DNA of 64,000 nt from Dolomedes plantarius (GCA_907164885.2 OU015490.1:235594122-235658121); one strand, 5' to 3'; counted from the first letter of the stretch, positions 11,613-26,047 are shown. Notes: generated by a model from the letters alone, not told the origin. A program made the numbers and translations.

Positions 11613-12070
11613 TATCACGACCAGCTAAGCCGATAGGGACAGGAAACACGTTAGAAGTCGGTCGACCGTGATACTACAGCGCTGGTTATTTCTACAGATA
11701 CATGGTAGACACAATTCCGGCATTGTACTTCGTGGCACACAGCATCTCGCAGATATTCTCCCCAAACTGGCCTTTCAGGCCCCAATCACACAGGAACACG
11801 CCATAACATACAACAAACTTCTTTATTTCGTCCTAAGAACTACACGTTGATTAGACAACGACAATCACAGAAGTGCGTACTTCTACATGACCCAGGGTCT
11901 TTTATAGACTGTTTGAGGTCCCTCGTGTGATCTTGAATAGGAATAATAATTGGCTAGCTATGACTTTGGTGTCAGAGGTGACGTGTTATCAGATGTAATA
12001 TGCGCGATTATTTCTGATTTTGGAGGTGACGCTACGAGGATCTATTATCTTTAAAATCAGAAACTAAATT
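11607..12070 (-). other. LTR-like segment, minus strand
   Basis: On the minus strand there is a TATA box TATAAAAG (11899-11906), and 72 bp further on AATAAA (11822-11827), followed by about 200 bp of GC-richer sequence ending near 11620. This order fits U3-TATA-R-AATAAA-U5 of an LTR. Exact TG/CA ends, a primer-binding site or a second LTR were not identified, so this is a candidate only. Confidence 0.35.
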
Positions 12071-12134
12071 AACTCAAACGCCCAAGGATATTTAGAAGAA
12101 ACTAGAATTTGAAAAGGATATATGGGTTTTTATG

Positions 12135-12136
<2 letters not shown>

Positions 12137-12179
<43 letters not shown>
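12137..12179. repeat. (AT)n microsatellite
   Basis: About 21 AT units. Confidence 0.95.
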
Positions 12180-12182
<3 letters not shown>

Positions 12183-15030
12183 GTGATAAACTATATTATT
12201 TGGCCATTATATGATCGTCCTTTCAGTATCCCACGATGATGTATTTTATTAAGTGCAGGCTGACAACCTTTAAAACATGTTGATAATTAATTAACAAGTT
12301 AATATTCTTTCGCTTTGCCCTCTGATGTACTTTTAAATCTGACTGTGATTTAATATTTCTTCTTGACAACTGTGCTTTTACATTTTTTAATCTCACTCCA
12401 TGGTAATATATATTTCAATATCTTCCCTTAATAAGATATTTTCACTGCATATCGATATGTACGAAGCCTCTTTAGTATTAATTTGTTAAATAACTTTAAA
12501 TATAGTCGTATTATAAACTTCTTAAACAGATTTGAATGTTAATAGTACGCATTTTTATTTTACAAATCTATTTGAATCCTCGCAATGTGACTTTATCAGT
12601 AAAACTATTTAAAATATATGATTGAAAATTAGAAGAAGAGTAAGATATTGTTAATAAAACTGAATTTCCACATAATTTTGTAAGTATAAGTTATAAAGAC
12701 ACTGTATTGCAATATATGTTGGTGCTACTACAAAGTGTGAAGATGCGGAACTAAACCAACTTTCAAAGAAATATTAATGTTTCTTAGGTATATTTATAGA
12801 CAATTGCACAGGATTAGACAATGATAACCAAAAGCAGTATTGGGCTGAATAAGTCTAGGGAATGCGTGGGTTAGAAATAATTATAAATAAATTTCGAATC
12901 GAACGTGTAGTTCATTGCTTCTTTGTAAACCCATTCAAAAGGAGTATAAACAAATAAGGAAATTATAGAAAACATGAGAGTACTAATGCAAATAGTTTTC
13001 TCCATCTAGTCCTGCATCGATCCATGATATAATTTTCTTGATAGATATATGACAGCACATAAAGATATTTGAAAACCTGTTATTTTTATTTTCACTTTTT
13101 GTACGGCATAAAAGTTCTGCCATATATTCTTATTCGGCGATTGCGTTTTTTATCTAGATTAATTACGTTTTTTTATCTAGACGTGTCACCGAATTCATAT
13201 AGAATGCAAAAGTAAACCTTTTTTGTATTCCATTTTATTTCTATTACATTCTACTATATTTAGAATATGTACTCTATCCCTGTATGCAGAATATTAAGTC
13301 TAATTATAAATATTCTTTTAAGTTCCGCCCACTATCATGTAAAATGTTTAAATAATAGTTAAATAGTCTAGTTTTAGTTAGATAATAGTCTAAAATAACT
13401 GTTATTGACCATTAATTAAGTTTTTAAAACTATTTTAATAACCAGGATTTCAATTTCCTCTGCATTTTGCCTTTATTCAATAATATTTCTTCTGCATGTT
13501 AAGACATACTCTATAAGGAACAGCAACTAGTATTGAATATTTTTCCTAGGTCGATTTAGAACGCATACCAAATATATAGATCGCGGATTGTTATTACATT
13601 GTTTAATCCATTATATTCATTTGTATTTTAACATAACCCTGAGTTACTTACAAATAAGTAAATTAGTTACAATTAAATTTCCTTGATAAATATCAAAAAG
13701 GTAGTAAAATGAGTCTTAATTTTATTTCTCATGGTTTTACTCAGTATTTCAGAGATATTTCGATTTTAACCATAAATTAAAATATTTTAAGGAATTTGGA
13801 AAAATACCTTCATACGATTAGAATCAATAAAACGGGGAGAAAATCAATTCTTAAAGTTCCTCTAACAAAAGCTTTTACTAAGTATTCGCAAAACTTCGTG
13901 TCGCTTACGAAATACCGTTAAGAAATATCATGTCCTTCTATTTTTCGGCAACATTATTCTTAACAACGACGATGAAATATCAAACATCCGTCTTTAACAT
14001 ATATGCCAAAAATTAAGTCCTCACAACAAAGTAACGTACACAGCTAACAATGTGCATATAAAGGGAAGAAAAGTTTAGCCAACTTCACTTTTTAATTTAG
14101 TCACTTACAAACTTTACATATAAGGACTTTGAAATCTTTTCATCAAGTTATTGAAGATGACTCTTCCTTTCAATCTCGATTTCACTTCCTTACTTTTGTT
14201 AGGAAAATCTCACTGGAAGGAAGTGCTATTGTCTTTATTTTTATCGCCATACTCCCTATCATTATTTTTCATTACAAGTGAAAGAACTGCCATACTCACG
14301 ACCACACGTAGAAAAGCATTGAGCATTACCTACAACCAGAATTATTTCTATTAAATCCTTACATAGATACGAAATCTGAGTAAAAGTTTTTCTATCTTAT
14401 TAACTTACTATGTTGTTAGAATGGAACCGAAAAGAGCTCAGAGTTTTTACTGCCAATTCAGTTAGCACATTTACATCATTGATTTTACTATCACAAGTAT
14501 GGTATAAGTAATTTGACCACCTGAGATAACTCATAATAATCTACTGACATGATCTCTCCATAGGGAATTTAATATTCCTATAATATTACAGTAAATGGCT
14601 TGTAATTATGAATCATTTATATTTCGGTGGCGTCCAAATTGCGTTGTGGAGTTATTTTAGCTATTTGAGTTGCAGTTATATATTGTTTCGCAAGTCGATA
14701 TTAATAAATTGAATTCGCTATGATAAATTTAAGATTTCTTTCTTGCTGTAAGAAAAATGTTTTAATAATTTTGTTTTCGTGTATATCGGTTTATTTACAA
14801 AATATATATGTATTTTATATGTTGTTTAAAGCGTCATAATTTGTGAAACATTTACCTGTGCAGTGTATTTCGTTAATGTCATTTCTTCCCAGCAAAAAAA
14901 GGCAATCTAGTCAGGTACGGCTGATATTTTACGAAATCTAAAGGCTGACTTATAACTTAACGTTGCAATTTAATGTTTAAGGCAAGCATTACATTACAAG
15001 TATACCCATGTTGTTACACGAATTCTCATG
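12180..15030. other. AT-rich DNA, no gene seen
   Basis: No supported coding region, RNA or repeat family. Confidence 0.6.
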
Positions 15031-15058
15031 CGGAATGCTCGGTTAAAAAGGTGCTCAA

Positions 15059-15126
15059 CTTCAGTCAATGCAGTCTGATCTGCACTGACTGAAGTCTGAG
15101 TGCAAATCGGACTGCACTGACTGAAA
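15059..15126. repeat. Palindromic cluster of CAGTC units
   Basis: TTCAGTCAATGCAG pairs with CTGCACTGACTGAA across a 6-nt loop, and a second GACTGCACTGACTGAA follows. The result is two overlapping hairpin-capable units in 68 bp. Confidence 0.7.
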
Positions 15127-15829
15127 GGGATTCGAGACTAAACCGACATTCTAGTGGAGCACTATTGCTCGACTTAACCAGCTTGGCTCGTCGTTCGCAT
15201 TCAGGTACTGACTACGGAATGCTACTTTACATTAGAATGTTTTGTTACGAGTCAGTCCCCTCGTTTAGAGCTAAAACCATATCTATGTCCAGTAACAGGG
15301 ATATTTATTGCAGTTCGGAGCAAGAAACTGTTATTTCGAATAAAGCTAAGGGCGATGGCTGAAGTGCTAGCTGGCTGGCATTCAGTACAGTAATCTGAAG
15401 ATTTAAGGCTGATATGTACTAACCCCATTGAATTCGCTCACCTCAATGTTAACCTATGAAGAAAATTTGTCCACGGATTGCCGACTTGGATTCAAAGGTT
15501 TTTGTAAAAAAATTGTACTCCGTCATAGAGAAAGAAAGTTTACGTTTGTGTACATTTTTTCGTTTTTAAAAAAAAATGCAATTAATATTTTAAAATTTAA
15601 ATTTTTCCGGGAAAAATCCGGTATTGTGTGTTTTAAAAGCTCATAAATTACTTCGGTGGACGAAATTTATAAAATGAATCCTGTAGCTCTTTGCAGAAAA
15701 GTTCAGGCTATCTGACAATACCAATTTTATTTCATCATCAGCATTTATGCATCTGTAAATAGTTGACAAAAATTTATTTTAAATAAAAAATTGGGGAATA
15801 ATAAAAAATATTATTAAAGCAGCTCTTAA

Positions 15830-15860
15830 CCTCCCCCCCCCTATATAGAGAGAGAGCCAT
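15830..15860. repeat. Poly-C and (GA)n tract
   Basis: A run of about ten C followed by TATATAGAGAGAGAG; low-complexity sequence. Confidence 0.8.
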
Positions 15861-16042
15861 TTCAATCTCTCAAAATGTCAATCCTAAGGGGGGTGGAATT
15901 CTCGAACTGTCAATTGACTCCTCTCACCACAAGAGTCTGCAAGAAGAGGAAAAGGGAAATACGATTTTTTTAGTACATACCAGCGTTAAGTCCCACTATT
16001 AGCATAAAGTTTGAGACTCTTTCAAATTGACTTTAAACGTAG

Positions 16043-16311
16043 CCTAATTGGGGCTTTGAGGTTGAAAAGAGGGTAAGTGTCAAAATTTCCAAGAAGTATT
16101 TTTTCACTGATACAAGGGTTTCTTACAAGGCTAATAGCATTGAAAAGAAGGTAAGTCTCTAGCTCAAAACTAAACCAAACTAGCTAGACACTTACCTTCT
16201 TTTCAACGCCATTAGCCTCAGAACAAACCCTTGTATAAGAAGACTGAAATGACTGAAAAAACACTTTTCATAAATTTTGGCACTTAACCGTCTTTTCAAC
16301 GACTCAATTAG
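16043..16311. mobile_element. Foldback MITE
   Basis: An imperfect inverted repeat with arms of about 130 bp centred near 16175. CTAATTGGGGCTTTGAGGTT on the left faces AACGACTCAATTAG on the right. TACAAGGGTTT faces AAACCCTTGTA, and GAAAAGAAGGTAAGT faces ACTTACCTTCTTTTC. No coding capacity and no clear target duplication. Confidence 0.7.
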
Positions 16312-16529
16312 TTTTCGTGGAGCAAAATATGATCATAGTGATCCAAAAAGAATCAAATATATTCAGAGTAAACCAACCAACTCAGGATAAACCAACCGAA
16401 AAACTAACGCAGTGAAGCTGCAGTTTTTAGACATTGCTCCGGTGAGTTAAATATTTACGAGTATATCCGTTTACAAAATAGAGATACGCTGGCATTCTTT
16501 CTGCATGACTTATTCTACACGGAATGAAA

Positions 16530-16651
<122 letters not shown>

Positions 16652-16719
16652 TGAGCTTTCAATAGAGTACTTTGTTTATAAGGGAAGTATACATTCTTTA
16701 ACACTATACTACATGGTTT

Positions 16720-17830
16720 GAAAGTTAGTTCACCTATATATTACTAAATGCGTTCAGAGAAAAATTTTAAAGAGTTACTATTCTGGAAATATATACCTTG
16801 ATTTTGATAATTAGGATAACTCTGGTGAAAATAGTACGTATTATACATGTGCTGTATCTCTCATCAAAATCCATGAGATTATCCAGTTGACACTTGTATC
16901 AGAAGTTAAACTTATAAATTAAAAAAATGTAATAAATAATTTTCATAGAATTTATTGCGGTATTTATCCTCGTTTTATAAGGGTATCATTGTTTTCAGTA
17001 CATACAATCCGAAACAAAATTAATTGGTAGTAAAAGAAATTATCTGGCGAAATGTAAGTGAAAATAAAATGAAGAAAACCCAACTCCATGATTTGATCTA
17101 TAAAATAGGAATTGCAATAAATGTATTTAATGACCACATAAATGAGGTTTGTACTACTAAAGAGCAAATACGGCATTTATAGCTATGTCATGACATCTAT
17201 TCCTGATATCGATATTACAACGCATCGATATAACATAATTGAATGATATACATGTAACAAGTGGAAGTATAAGAAGTAAAAATCTACATAGAATTGATAA
17301 AAGAATATTTATAATTTTTTTAATATTTTACAAAAATTGAATGGCTTAGAAATTTTGGTCCTTATTATTATTTGAATAAGAAACTAAATATTGTTCTTCA
17401 GCTAGTTAGTAAATAATTAACATTTATAAATGTAAAAACTATTTAGTTTACCTACTTTCCCCAGTGGTAACGCTAGATCTTAATTTCCTCTTCAATACAT
17501 ATTTCACAATACTTAATTAAAACAGAAACAAAATACCATATAAAGTTGCCCGTAATTCTCATCGGAAATGATGTTCCACAAACATAAATTATAAAAGCTT
17601 TAATGATCTTAAAAACGCAAAGCAAGAAAAGTATTGATAGTAAGTGTTGAAATTATGTATTATGATTTTGCAATCGGTATGATTTTGTCTTAAACAATTT
17701 AAAACAATTTTGTTTGAAATAATTAATTAATAGGTAATGTTTTTAGTTAAGACAAACATTGTGAATTTTAAGATTTTTATGGGTAATAAGTAAACAGTTT
17801 TTGTTAACAAGGAAAATGCGTACACACTTT
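16720..17830. other. AT-rich DNA, no gene seen
   Basis: No supported feature. Confidence 0.6.
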
Positions 17831-17833
17831 ATA

Positions 17834-19385
<1,552 letters not shown>

Positions 19386-19389
19386 AATT

Positions 19390-19503
19390 GAGTTTCCACG
19401 AGAACGAAATTGTTGGGGTTTTGTGCGTCAATATAATTGTGAAATTGATTTTCCACAAGAACGAAATTGTTGGGGTTTTGTGCGTCAATATAATTGTGAA
19501 AAT
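19390..19503 (+). repeat. Two-copy tandem repeat, period 57
   Basis: GAACGAAATTGTTGGGGTTT begins at 19402 and again at 19459, and the units continue nearly identically through GTGCGTCAATATAATTGTGAA. Confidence 0.9.
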
Positions 19504-19969
19504 AGTACTAAGATAGACCCTTTATACGTTTACATGCATCCTAAGTAAAAGAAACGAAAAATTTCCTTGAAAACCATTGCCTTCGCCTAAGGTATTTAAT
19601 TGCCGTTGCTATCCGCTCTATATTGTATACTCAATGAAGTAGTAATTGCAACCATACAGACATGTGCCACATACCATATCGTTAATTATAACGAAATAAA
19701 CATTATCGCTTTCTGTAAAAACCCATAAAATTAAGAAATATGCGAAAACTTATAAAAATATTTTACATTTAGATGATTGCAGCAAACTGATGAAGGGTTT
19801 TTGTACGCGTTAGCGGCATATGCAACCATTAAAAAAATATGCATTTTGACAGGAATATACAAGACTTAAAATCCCTAATATAAACAAAGGGATGTAATTT
19901 AAATTATGAATTTTAAAAATCTGTTTGTTCCTGCTTGCATTTTCTATAAGTATGCTGTAGTTCATATTA

Positions 19970-20852
19970 TATAGTTTACTAGAATCTATTTCGATCACTC
20001 ACTAGTTAGCAAATGACGGATAGGAGAATTTGTCACTTATCACTAATTGTTTTTTAGGATAAACTATATTTTCAAGCATTATCCATATTGCCTCTCAGAA
20101 AGTTCGTGACTCTTTCTTGTTGATGTTTTCTCGTTGAAAATTGTTGACCACTTAGTAACCAACACTAGCTTAAGTTAAATTCACCTGAACTGTTTTCTAT
20201 TTTCTTGTTCAATATTAGTTATTATGTGTCGGGCGAATGAAGAATTCTTTTTTGTATTATTAAACACTTAAATTACTTTCTAATTCGCTTTAAGTGTAAT
20301 TCTGGGTTCATAGTATTTGGGAATATCTCACCGGAAATAACTATTAATGTATTACTTTGACTTACTATATGAGACACGGGATCTTATTGCATTTTCCGTC
20401 AATACCCTGTAGGTCATAATATGTAGTTAACTAGAATCTATTTGGATCATTGACTAGTCAGCAAATGACGAAGAAGATAATTTGTCATTTATCTTTAATT
20501 GTTTTTTAGGATAAACTATATTTTTAAACGTTGTTCATATTGCCTCTCAGAAAGTTCTTGACTCTTTCTTGTTGACGTTTTCTCGTTGAAAATTGTTGAC
20601 TTCTTAGTAACCAACACAGTAACAGCTTAAGTTTATTTCACCTCAACTGTTGACCCTTTTCTTTTTCAACATTAGTTATGTGTCGTTCGAATGAATAATT
20701 CATTTTTGTATTATTAAACACTTAAATTACTTTATAATTAAGTTTAAATGCAACTCTTGTATAATAACAAGGTTTATAATATTTATGAATATCTCACTGG
20801 ATATAACTATTTCTGTGTAACTTACTATATTAGACACGGGATCGTTTTGCAC
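19970..20852 (+). repeat. Tandem duplication of a ~440-bp unit
   Basis: Copy 1 spans about 19970-20395 and copy 2 about 20419-20852. Matching landmarks are GCCTCTCAGAAAGTTC (20091 and 20541) and GACACGGGATC (about 20373 and 20832). The copies differ by scattered substitutions and small indels, so the duplication is not recent. No coding content. Confidence 0.85.
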
Positions 20853-21393
20853 AGAGAAAAATAAAATTAAAAAGAACTTTGGCCAGTATTTTGTGTCATC
20901 AAATTAAAGCATTATGGATTTTCAGTAATTTTACTGAAGTTTTTTTAATGATGTCTCATTTTTTATAAATAACTATAGTAATTATCAAATAAATGTACCA
21001 GAATTTATAGTATTTTAAGGTTGTTATTCTTTAAATTACCTTGCGAGTCCGTTTTCTGACTTTAGAAATAGGGATACGTAATTTTCGTATTTACGGAATA
21101 GATGCGAATAAACGCGAAAATAATTTTTTTTTACTTCATTTCGGCGAAAACTCTGTGATAAACGGCTTTCTAAGCGAAATTAGATATTAATAGTAATAAT
21201 TTGTTAACATAATTGCTTATCTTAGACCATCCTCGGTCTTTAACTGAGAAATCTCACTCTCGAAATTTGCTTATTGCTAAAGACTTAAGGAAGAGAATGT
21301 GGATAGCACTACATTATAACCTTTTAACTAAGAATTTTGATTACGTAACCAAGTAACTAAAATTGTGACTTTTAAAAATCAAATACGAAATTT

Positions 21394-21399
<6 letters not shown>

Positions 21400-21461
<62 letters not shown>
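21400..21461. repeat. (AT)n(GT)n compound microsatellite
   Basis: About 13 AT units followed by about 17 GT units. Confidence 0.95.
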
Positions 21462-21464
<3 letters not shown>

Positions 21465-21465
<1 letters not shown>

Positions 21466-22640
21466 TTATTTATTTATTTGTTTATTTGCGAATAAATGTG
21501 AAATTTTATAAATTGTAATTTTCTTTTTGCGAAATTTAGGTACCCCCTACTTATAAATAACAGTAGATTTAAAGTGCCTGCACCACATACTAATAATTAT
21601 TTTTGCTCTTCTGAAAAGACACTTCTCAAAAAATACGCCAAAAGAGGAAAAATAAATTGACTGAAACAAAATATTGGGCATCTTCGGGAAATTAAACCTT
21701 TCGTGACGAACTTAAAAAAGACTGCAAAGCAAACCAGGAAATAAAATCTACGGCAATGATAAGCAGTCTATCTATCTCACTCTTGATTAAACATTGACTG
21801 GAGAGAAACTGCGCGTTTCAAAATACTTAGATTAAGTTGCTTTTTGGTAGGATAATTTTTATTAATTCTTCTCTTTTAAATTAGGTTTTTGTTTTGGTTT
21901 CAAACTCCCGGCATCGGCAAAAATTTCCGCTTCAGATAAGTGACAGTTAATTTCTTATACGAAATAATGTGATAGAAATTCGTGCTTAGACTGCGGTAGC
22001 AAGACTGCTGATTGGATCTTTTAAAGCAATCTAGAATTTCCTTACTTGAGCAGGGGAAAAAAATAAAAATAATCTGTCAACTTAAGGGTATGGAAAATAT
22101 TTGGATGCTTGCGTTTCCAGCGTGAGGGAATAATTATTTCTATCAATTCAAATTATTTATTATGAATCTAAATTCTGAATATTCTAAAATAACTTCTATA
22201 CGAATCATGAACATAAGTATGTTATATTTAATATACAATAGATCATTATCAGCTTACATATTCCTTTTAATTTCAAATATCAGACATAATTAAATGGATT
22301 AATTGATGAGCAAACGAGCTGTTCTTAAGTAACTTCACTTTTCGAAACTCATTAAAGGCTTAATTGCCTTGTTCATTAATCATCATGATCTTTTTTAATA
22401 ATTCCAATGTTATTTTTAGCTGTACGATATAAAAGAAATATTAATGAATCGTCTGGATTCATAATTGAAGCCTCTTATAAAGTCTGTCTAGGTATGCATG
22501 CTTTTGGGAAAAAAGTTTTTAGAGAATCTTTCCATTTCTGGAAAAAAATAAAGAAGTAAAAGACTCAACTTGTTAAAAATATATTAATTGGATATTCTCT
22601 TCATCACTGGAAGTACGAGGTCTTATAACTTTCTCATACA
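21465..22640. other. AT-rich DNA, no gene seen
   Basis: No supported feature. Confidence 0.6.
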
Positions 22641-22649
22641 TGATGTATA

Positions 22650-22652
22650 TAT

Positions 22653-22719
<67 letters not shown>
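22650..22719. repeat. (AT)n microsatellite
   Basis: About 32 AT units after TATACAC. Confidence 0.95.
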
Positions 22720-22721
<2 letters not shown>

Positions 22722-22859
22722 TGTGTTTGTATACATAGCACACACACACATATATGTTTGTGTGACTGTTCGTATGAGTGCACTGACAGGTAGATATACA
22801 AAAGGTTCAGCTTCAATAACCACTTTTGAAATATCCATCCTCTTAGTGATATATATATA

Positions 22860-23560
22860 ATAAATAGGCTCTACTATTATCCCATATTCACCAATAAAAT
22901 GCCCGATTATTTTTTCTTTGGATACTGTTAATCATGGATGATAAACATAAAAGCTGTTTTCGAATGCATGCGGTGAAACTAAAGGGTCGGTGAAATTCAG
23001 CCTGTTGCTTTAAAAGCCTTTGAGAGGCTTATATTTCTTAACAACTTATGGATATTTATAAAGAAAAACAATTGATATATTTTAAAGTAGTTTCTATACA
23101 CCTTTTTTATGTAACACTCAATGGGTTTACAGTGGGTAGTAATTGATTTACAGAAAGCAATTAAAAAAATAAGATTAGACAGATATAAGAGAAATTATGG
23201 ATACTTATGATATTTAAGAAAAAGGAACCAATGTATAACTATCGTTATATAAACATTATATAACTATCCTTACGTAACTTTTTTTTTTTTAACTTGCTGA
23301 AACGAGAAAAATTTATTACTTTCTAGTCTTAAAATATGCATTAGATGTCATAGAGTTATTTTTCGGATATTTAACAAAAAGGAATGCTTTTATATCAATA
23401 ACCTTATTTTTAGAAGTAATTTCTATAACTTCATGCCTTTTTTTATTGATTTGTAGTGTTTAGAAAAGTAATATTTTATTATTTTCATTAATGAATTAAT
23501 AAAATAGTAGAAAGTCTTAGCTAACCTGCCGTCCATCTTTCAACTCAAGGAGTTAAATAC
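22860..23560. other. AT-rich DNA, no gene seen
   Basis: No supported feature. Confidence 0.6.
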
Positions 23561-23679
23561 TCTTTGACAACTGGAGAACTAGAAATTCAAGCAACAGTTC
23601 GATGCCACCTGCAATCTGTAAAACTAGGTCCTCCAAAAATTGCGAGTTGTGTGAGCGCAAAAGCTTTAGTCCTCCAACT

Positions 23680-23765
23680 TTTAAGCTGAACCTACTCGAC
23701 GATTGGCCGAGAGAGGTCGGCTGGGCTCTGACGTCACTATCGACCGCAACGAATCAGATCTCAAT
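23680..23765. promoter_or_regulatory. Promoter-like CCAAT/CRE cluster
   Basis: A locally GC-rich stretch holds GATTGG (inverted CCAAT, about 23700) and, 30 bp away, TGACGTCA (a palindromic cAMP-response/AP-1 type site, about 23730), with a further CGAATCAGAT. No gene follows that I can support, and no TATA box is evident. It could equally be the end of an unidentified transposon. Confidence 0.25.
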
Positions 23766-24474
23766 TTCACGTTGAAAAGCACGGACGTAGGTGACGATTT
23801 ATCTGTTTTTGATTTTGTTCCTTTTCCATGCACATTTTAATGTGTTTTTATTTCATTTGCTTGTCAGATGCTGGCTGCGATATGCATTTTAGCTTGCGGG
23901 GATTATCATATATCGAGTACGGAAAACCAGGTTCAAGCGTCTGAAAGATTGATAAGGCGGAGATAAAATGAACTGAAAGCAGAGAGCTCAGTGAGAAAAT
24001 TTCTGTCATCATGTAGACGCGCTTTGTCAGGATACTCGTTTAAAAATCGGTACTGATTCGATAAGTCGGCAAAAGAGGTGCTTTTCAATTTCGCTGTCAC
24101 TATGGGACACAGATGGGAAATTAAATTTATAGACTAGTTATGCTAATCCAGAAAATCAATGTGAAGTACTTATTGTATGAGGATTTGAATTCCCAATTAC
24201 TGTTTTTTAATTAAATAAGAAACAACAACTTTAAAGCTCTAATCTATAGTTTGTTTCCAAAATCATGGCTAGACATTGTGATGTAAAAAACACTAAGAGC
24301 CCAAGGCTCACCTATTTCTAAGATATTCATGGAATACTGAAAAAGTTTTTCTTTTTAATAAAAAGAGACGAGAGTTTCCTTGTTGCCGTAGGGTAAAAAA
24401 GTAATGATTTTTCATATCGCTCAGTTCACGGTGTCAAAATAAATCAATGATAAATAAATTCGCGTGAACAAAAT

Positions 24475-24535
24475 AATAAATAAAGTTTAGAGCACCTGTC
24501 CTAAAACCAGGGTTCACGGGTTATAATCCAGAATA
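24475..24535 (+). repeat. Degenerate tRNA-like sequence
   Basis: TTTAGAGCACCTGTCC, then CCAGGGTTCACGGGTTATAATCC, resemble the D-arm, anticodon arm, variable loop and T-arm order of a tRNA. The first arm is too decayed for a functional tRNA. A tRNA pseudogene or SINE head is likely. Confidence 0.4.
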
Positions 24536-24879
24536 TTCTGTTGTATGAAGGGGTCAGAGAGAGAAGAAGAAGAACATGTGACTAGCACCATGGTTATATT
24601 GCCTCTGATTGAAACATAAAACGGATTTAGATCATGTTGAAGCAGTCAATCAAGTTTTTACAGTGGGAATGGTTACTCCTTATATTAGGTATCCCTTAAA
24701 AATCTGTGTCATTATATTAATCTGTAATATTTATGGGAAAAATAAACACTTGAAGCTACTTCCAATAGAAGGGTAATCATTTTCTTTCCTTCTAGAATGT
24801 TATAAAATTATAGTAGTTTATTGCTGACATGGTGATAATTTTTTCAGCGATGAGTTCATATTTTGTTTCACTATGTATA

Positions 24880-25005
24880 GCCCGACTGTGATCATCAATG
24901 TGCTGTCTTTTCTAAAAAGCTATCAACACACTTGGGGACCTTGGGACTCGAACCCGTTGACTCTAGTCCAGAAGGCCAGCATGCTAGCCTTCCGGTGCTT
25001 CATAC
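24880..25005 (-). repeat. tRNA-derived SINE, minus strand
   Basis: The minus strand reads CACCGGAAGGCTAGCATGCT and then GGGTTCGAGTCCC, a consensus-like B box at about 24944-24956. The body continues to the left; its end is not defined. Confidence 0.55.
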
Positions 25006-25049
25006 ACATGAGAGAGTACAGATGAGAGAATGTAGAATTCGGTAAGGCA

Positions 25050-25087
25050 AATCTCTTTATGGCTTAGTGGTTAAATGGCCCTTTTCC
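25050..25087 (+). repeat. tRNA-like SINE head, 5' half
   Basis: TGGCTTAGTGG (A box) at about 25060-25070. The matching B box lies at 25366, after a 252-bp inserted element. Confidence 0.5.
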
Positions 25088-25339
25088 CAGTGGCGTAACT
25101 AGACCATTTGGAGCAAGGGGCGGATTTATTTTTGAGGGCTCCCCGAAAGTAAAAACGGCATTGATTTTAATTTTTTGCTATAATGTTTTATAAAATCAAT
25201 GACATTATCGTCACATAAAAAGTATGTAATTTTTTTCAATAAAGTTATCATTCAATTTCTAAAAAAAGCCCCTGTCGTAGAGCCCCCTTAGTAAGAGGGC
25301 CCCTTAGTAGACCGCCTTCTACCCTTAGGTTCGCCACTG
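25088..25339. mobile_element. hAT-like MITE splitting a tRNA-like head
   Basis: Ends CAGTGGCG and CGCCACTG are inverted copies. The 252-bp interior includes two GC-rich stretches with GGGCCCC-type sequence. The terminal CAGTGGCG is typical of hAT-related and similar MITEs. No 8-bp target duplication could be confirmed. Confidence 0.6.
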
Positions 25340-25550
25340 CAGTTTCTAGAAAACAGGGAGATAACAGTTCGAACCGTGAGCTATTCCAATTGTCATCAGA
25401 TGATACAAATCAAGTGGAGATGTGTCTAAGATCATCGTTGTAATATTGCCAGACATAAAGAAAAAGTTATTTTGAATATACTTGGGGAAGTCCCCCCCCC
25501 CTCCTTCAAGGTTTTTAGTTGATTGCGTTTTGAGAGTTAAGTTCACGTTT
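25340..25550 (+). repeat. tRNA-like SINE, 3' part
   Basis: AGTTCGAACC (B box) at 25366-25375. Removing the MITE places it about 54 bp after the A box, a normal tRNA distance. The body continues rightwards and includes a C-rich tract near 25492. Confidence 0.5.
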
Positions 25551-25845
25551 TGCTAACACAAAGGCTTTATAGGACGTAACATGTTCCGCAGTATACCGAT
25601 TCTGAATAGCTATATACGTCCCGCTAATCGTAGGCTTGAAGCCGCAGTAACTGGTAGCGTCCTAGCCAAATACTCAGCATGCACTTCATTTAGACTAGAA
25701 ACATCTTGAAGTTCGTTAAGGGAAATAGCATTTTTGTCAAATAATTTAAAGGCCAGTTTACGTGTATAGTGCGTTTCGGATTTTTTACTTGAATCTGGAT
25801 GGATTTCTTCAGTTGAAAGAAAACTATTTAGAATGTGCAACACTT

Positions 25846-25932
25846 AGTTATACTGGTACTGATATCATAGTTATACACTGGTACTGATGTCATATATACT
25901 GGTACTGATATCATAGTTATACTGGTACTGAA
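25846..25932 (+). repeat. Short tandem repeat, ~25-bp units
   Basis: Four units of TATACTGGTACTGATRTCATA type, slightly diverged. Confidence 0.9.
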
Positions 25933-26047
25933 CGTAGAGTATAAGTATTTTTTTTCATCTGCCAACCAGTCTCAGTTCATACGCTGAAATTGAGTATTAA
26001 GTTATGAAGTCATGTGATATCAGTTACTTTCCTAATGATGTGTACAC

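Noticed and set aside
24944..25375. Functional tRNA genes at GTTCGAA-containing sites
   Set aside because: The B-box-like strings are present, but acceptor and D stems do not pair convincingly; these are SINE heads.
25610..25843. 77-codon minus-strand open frame
   Set aside because: It has no ATG (it would start at GTG), no recognised motif and no clear splice signals.
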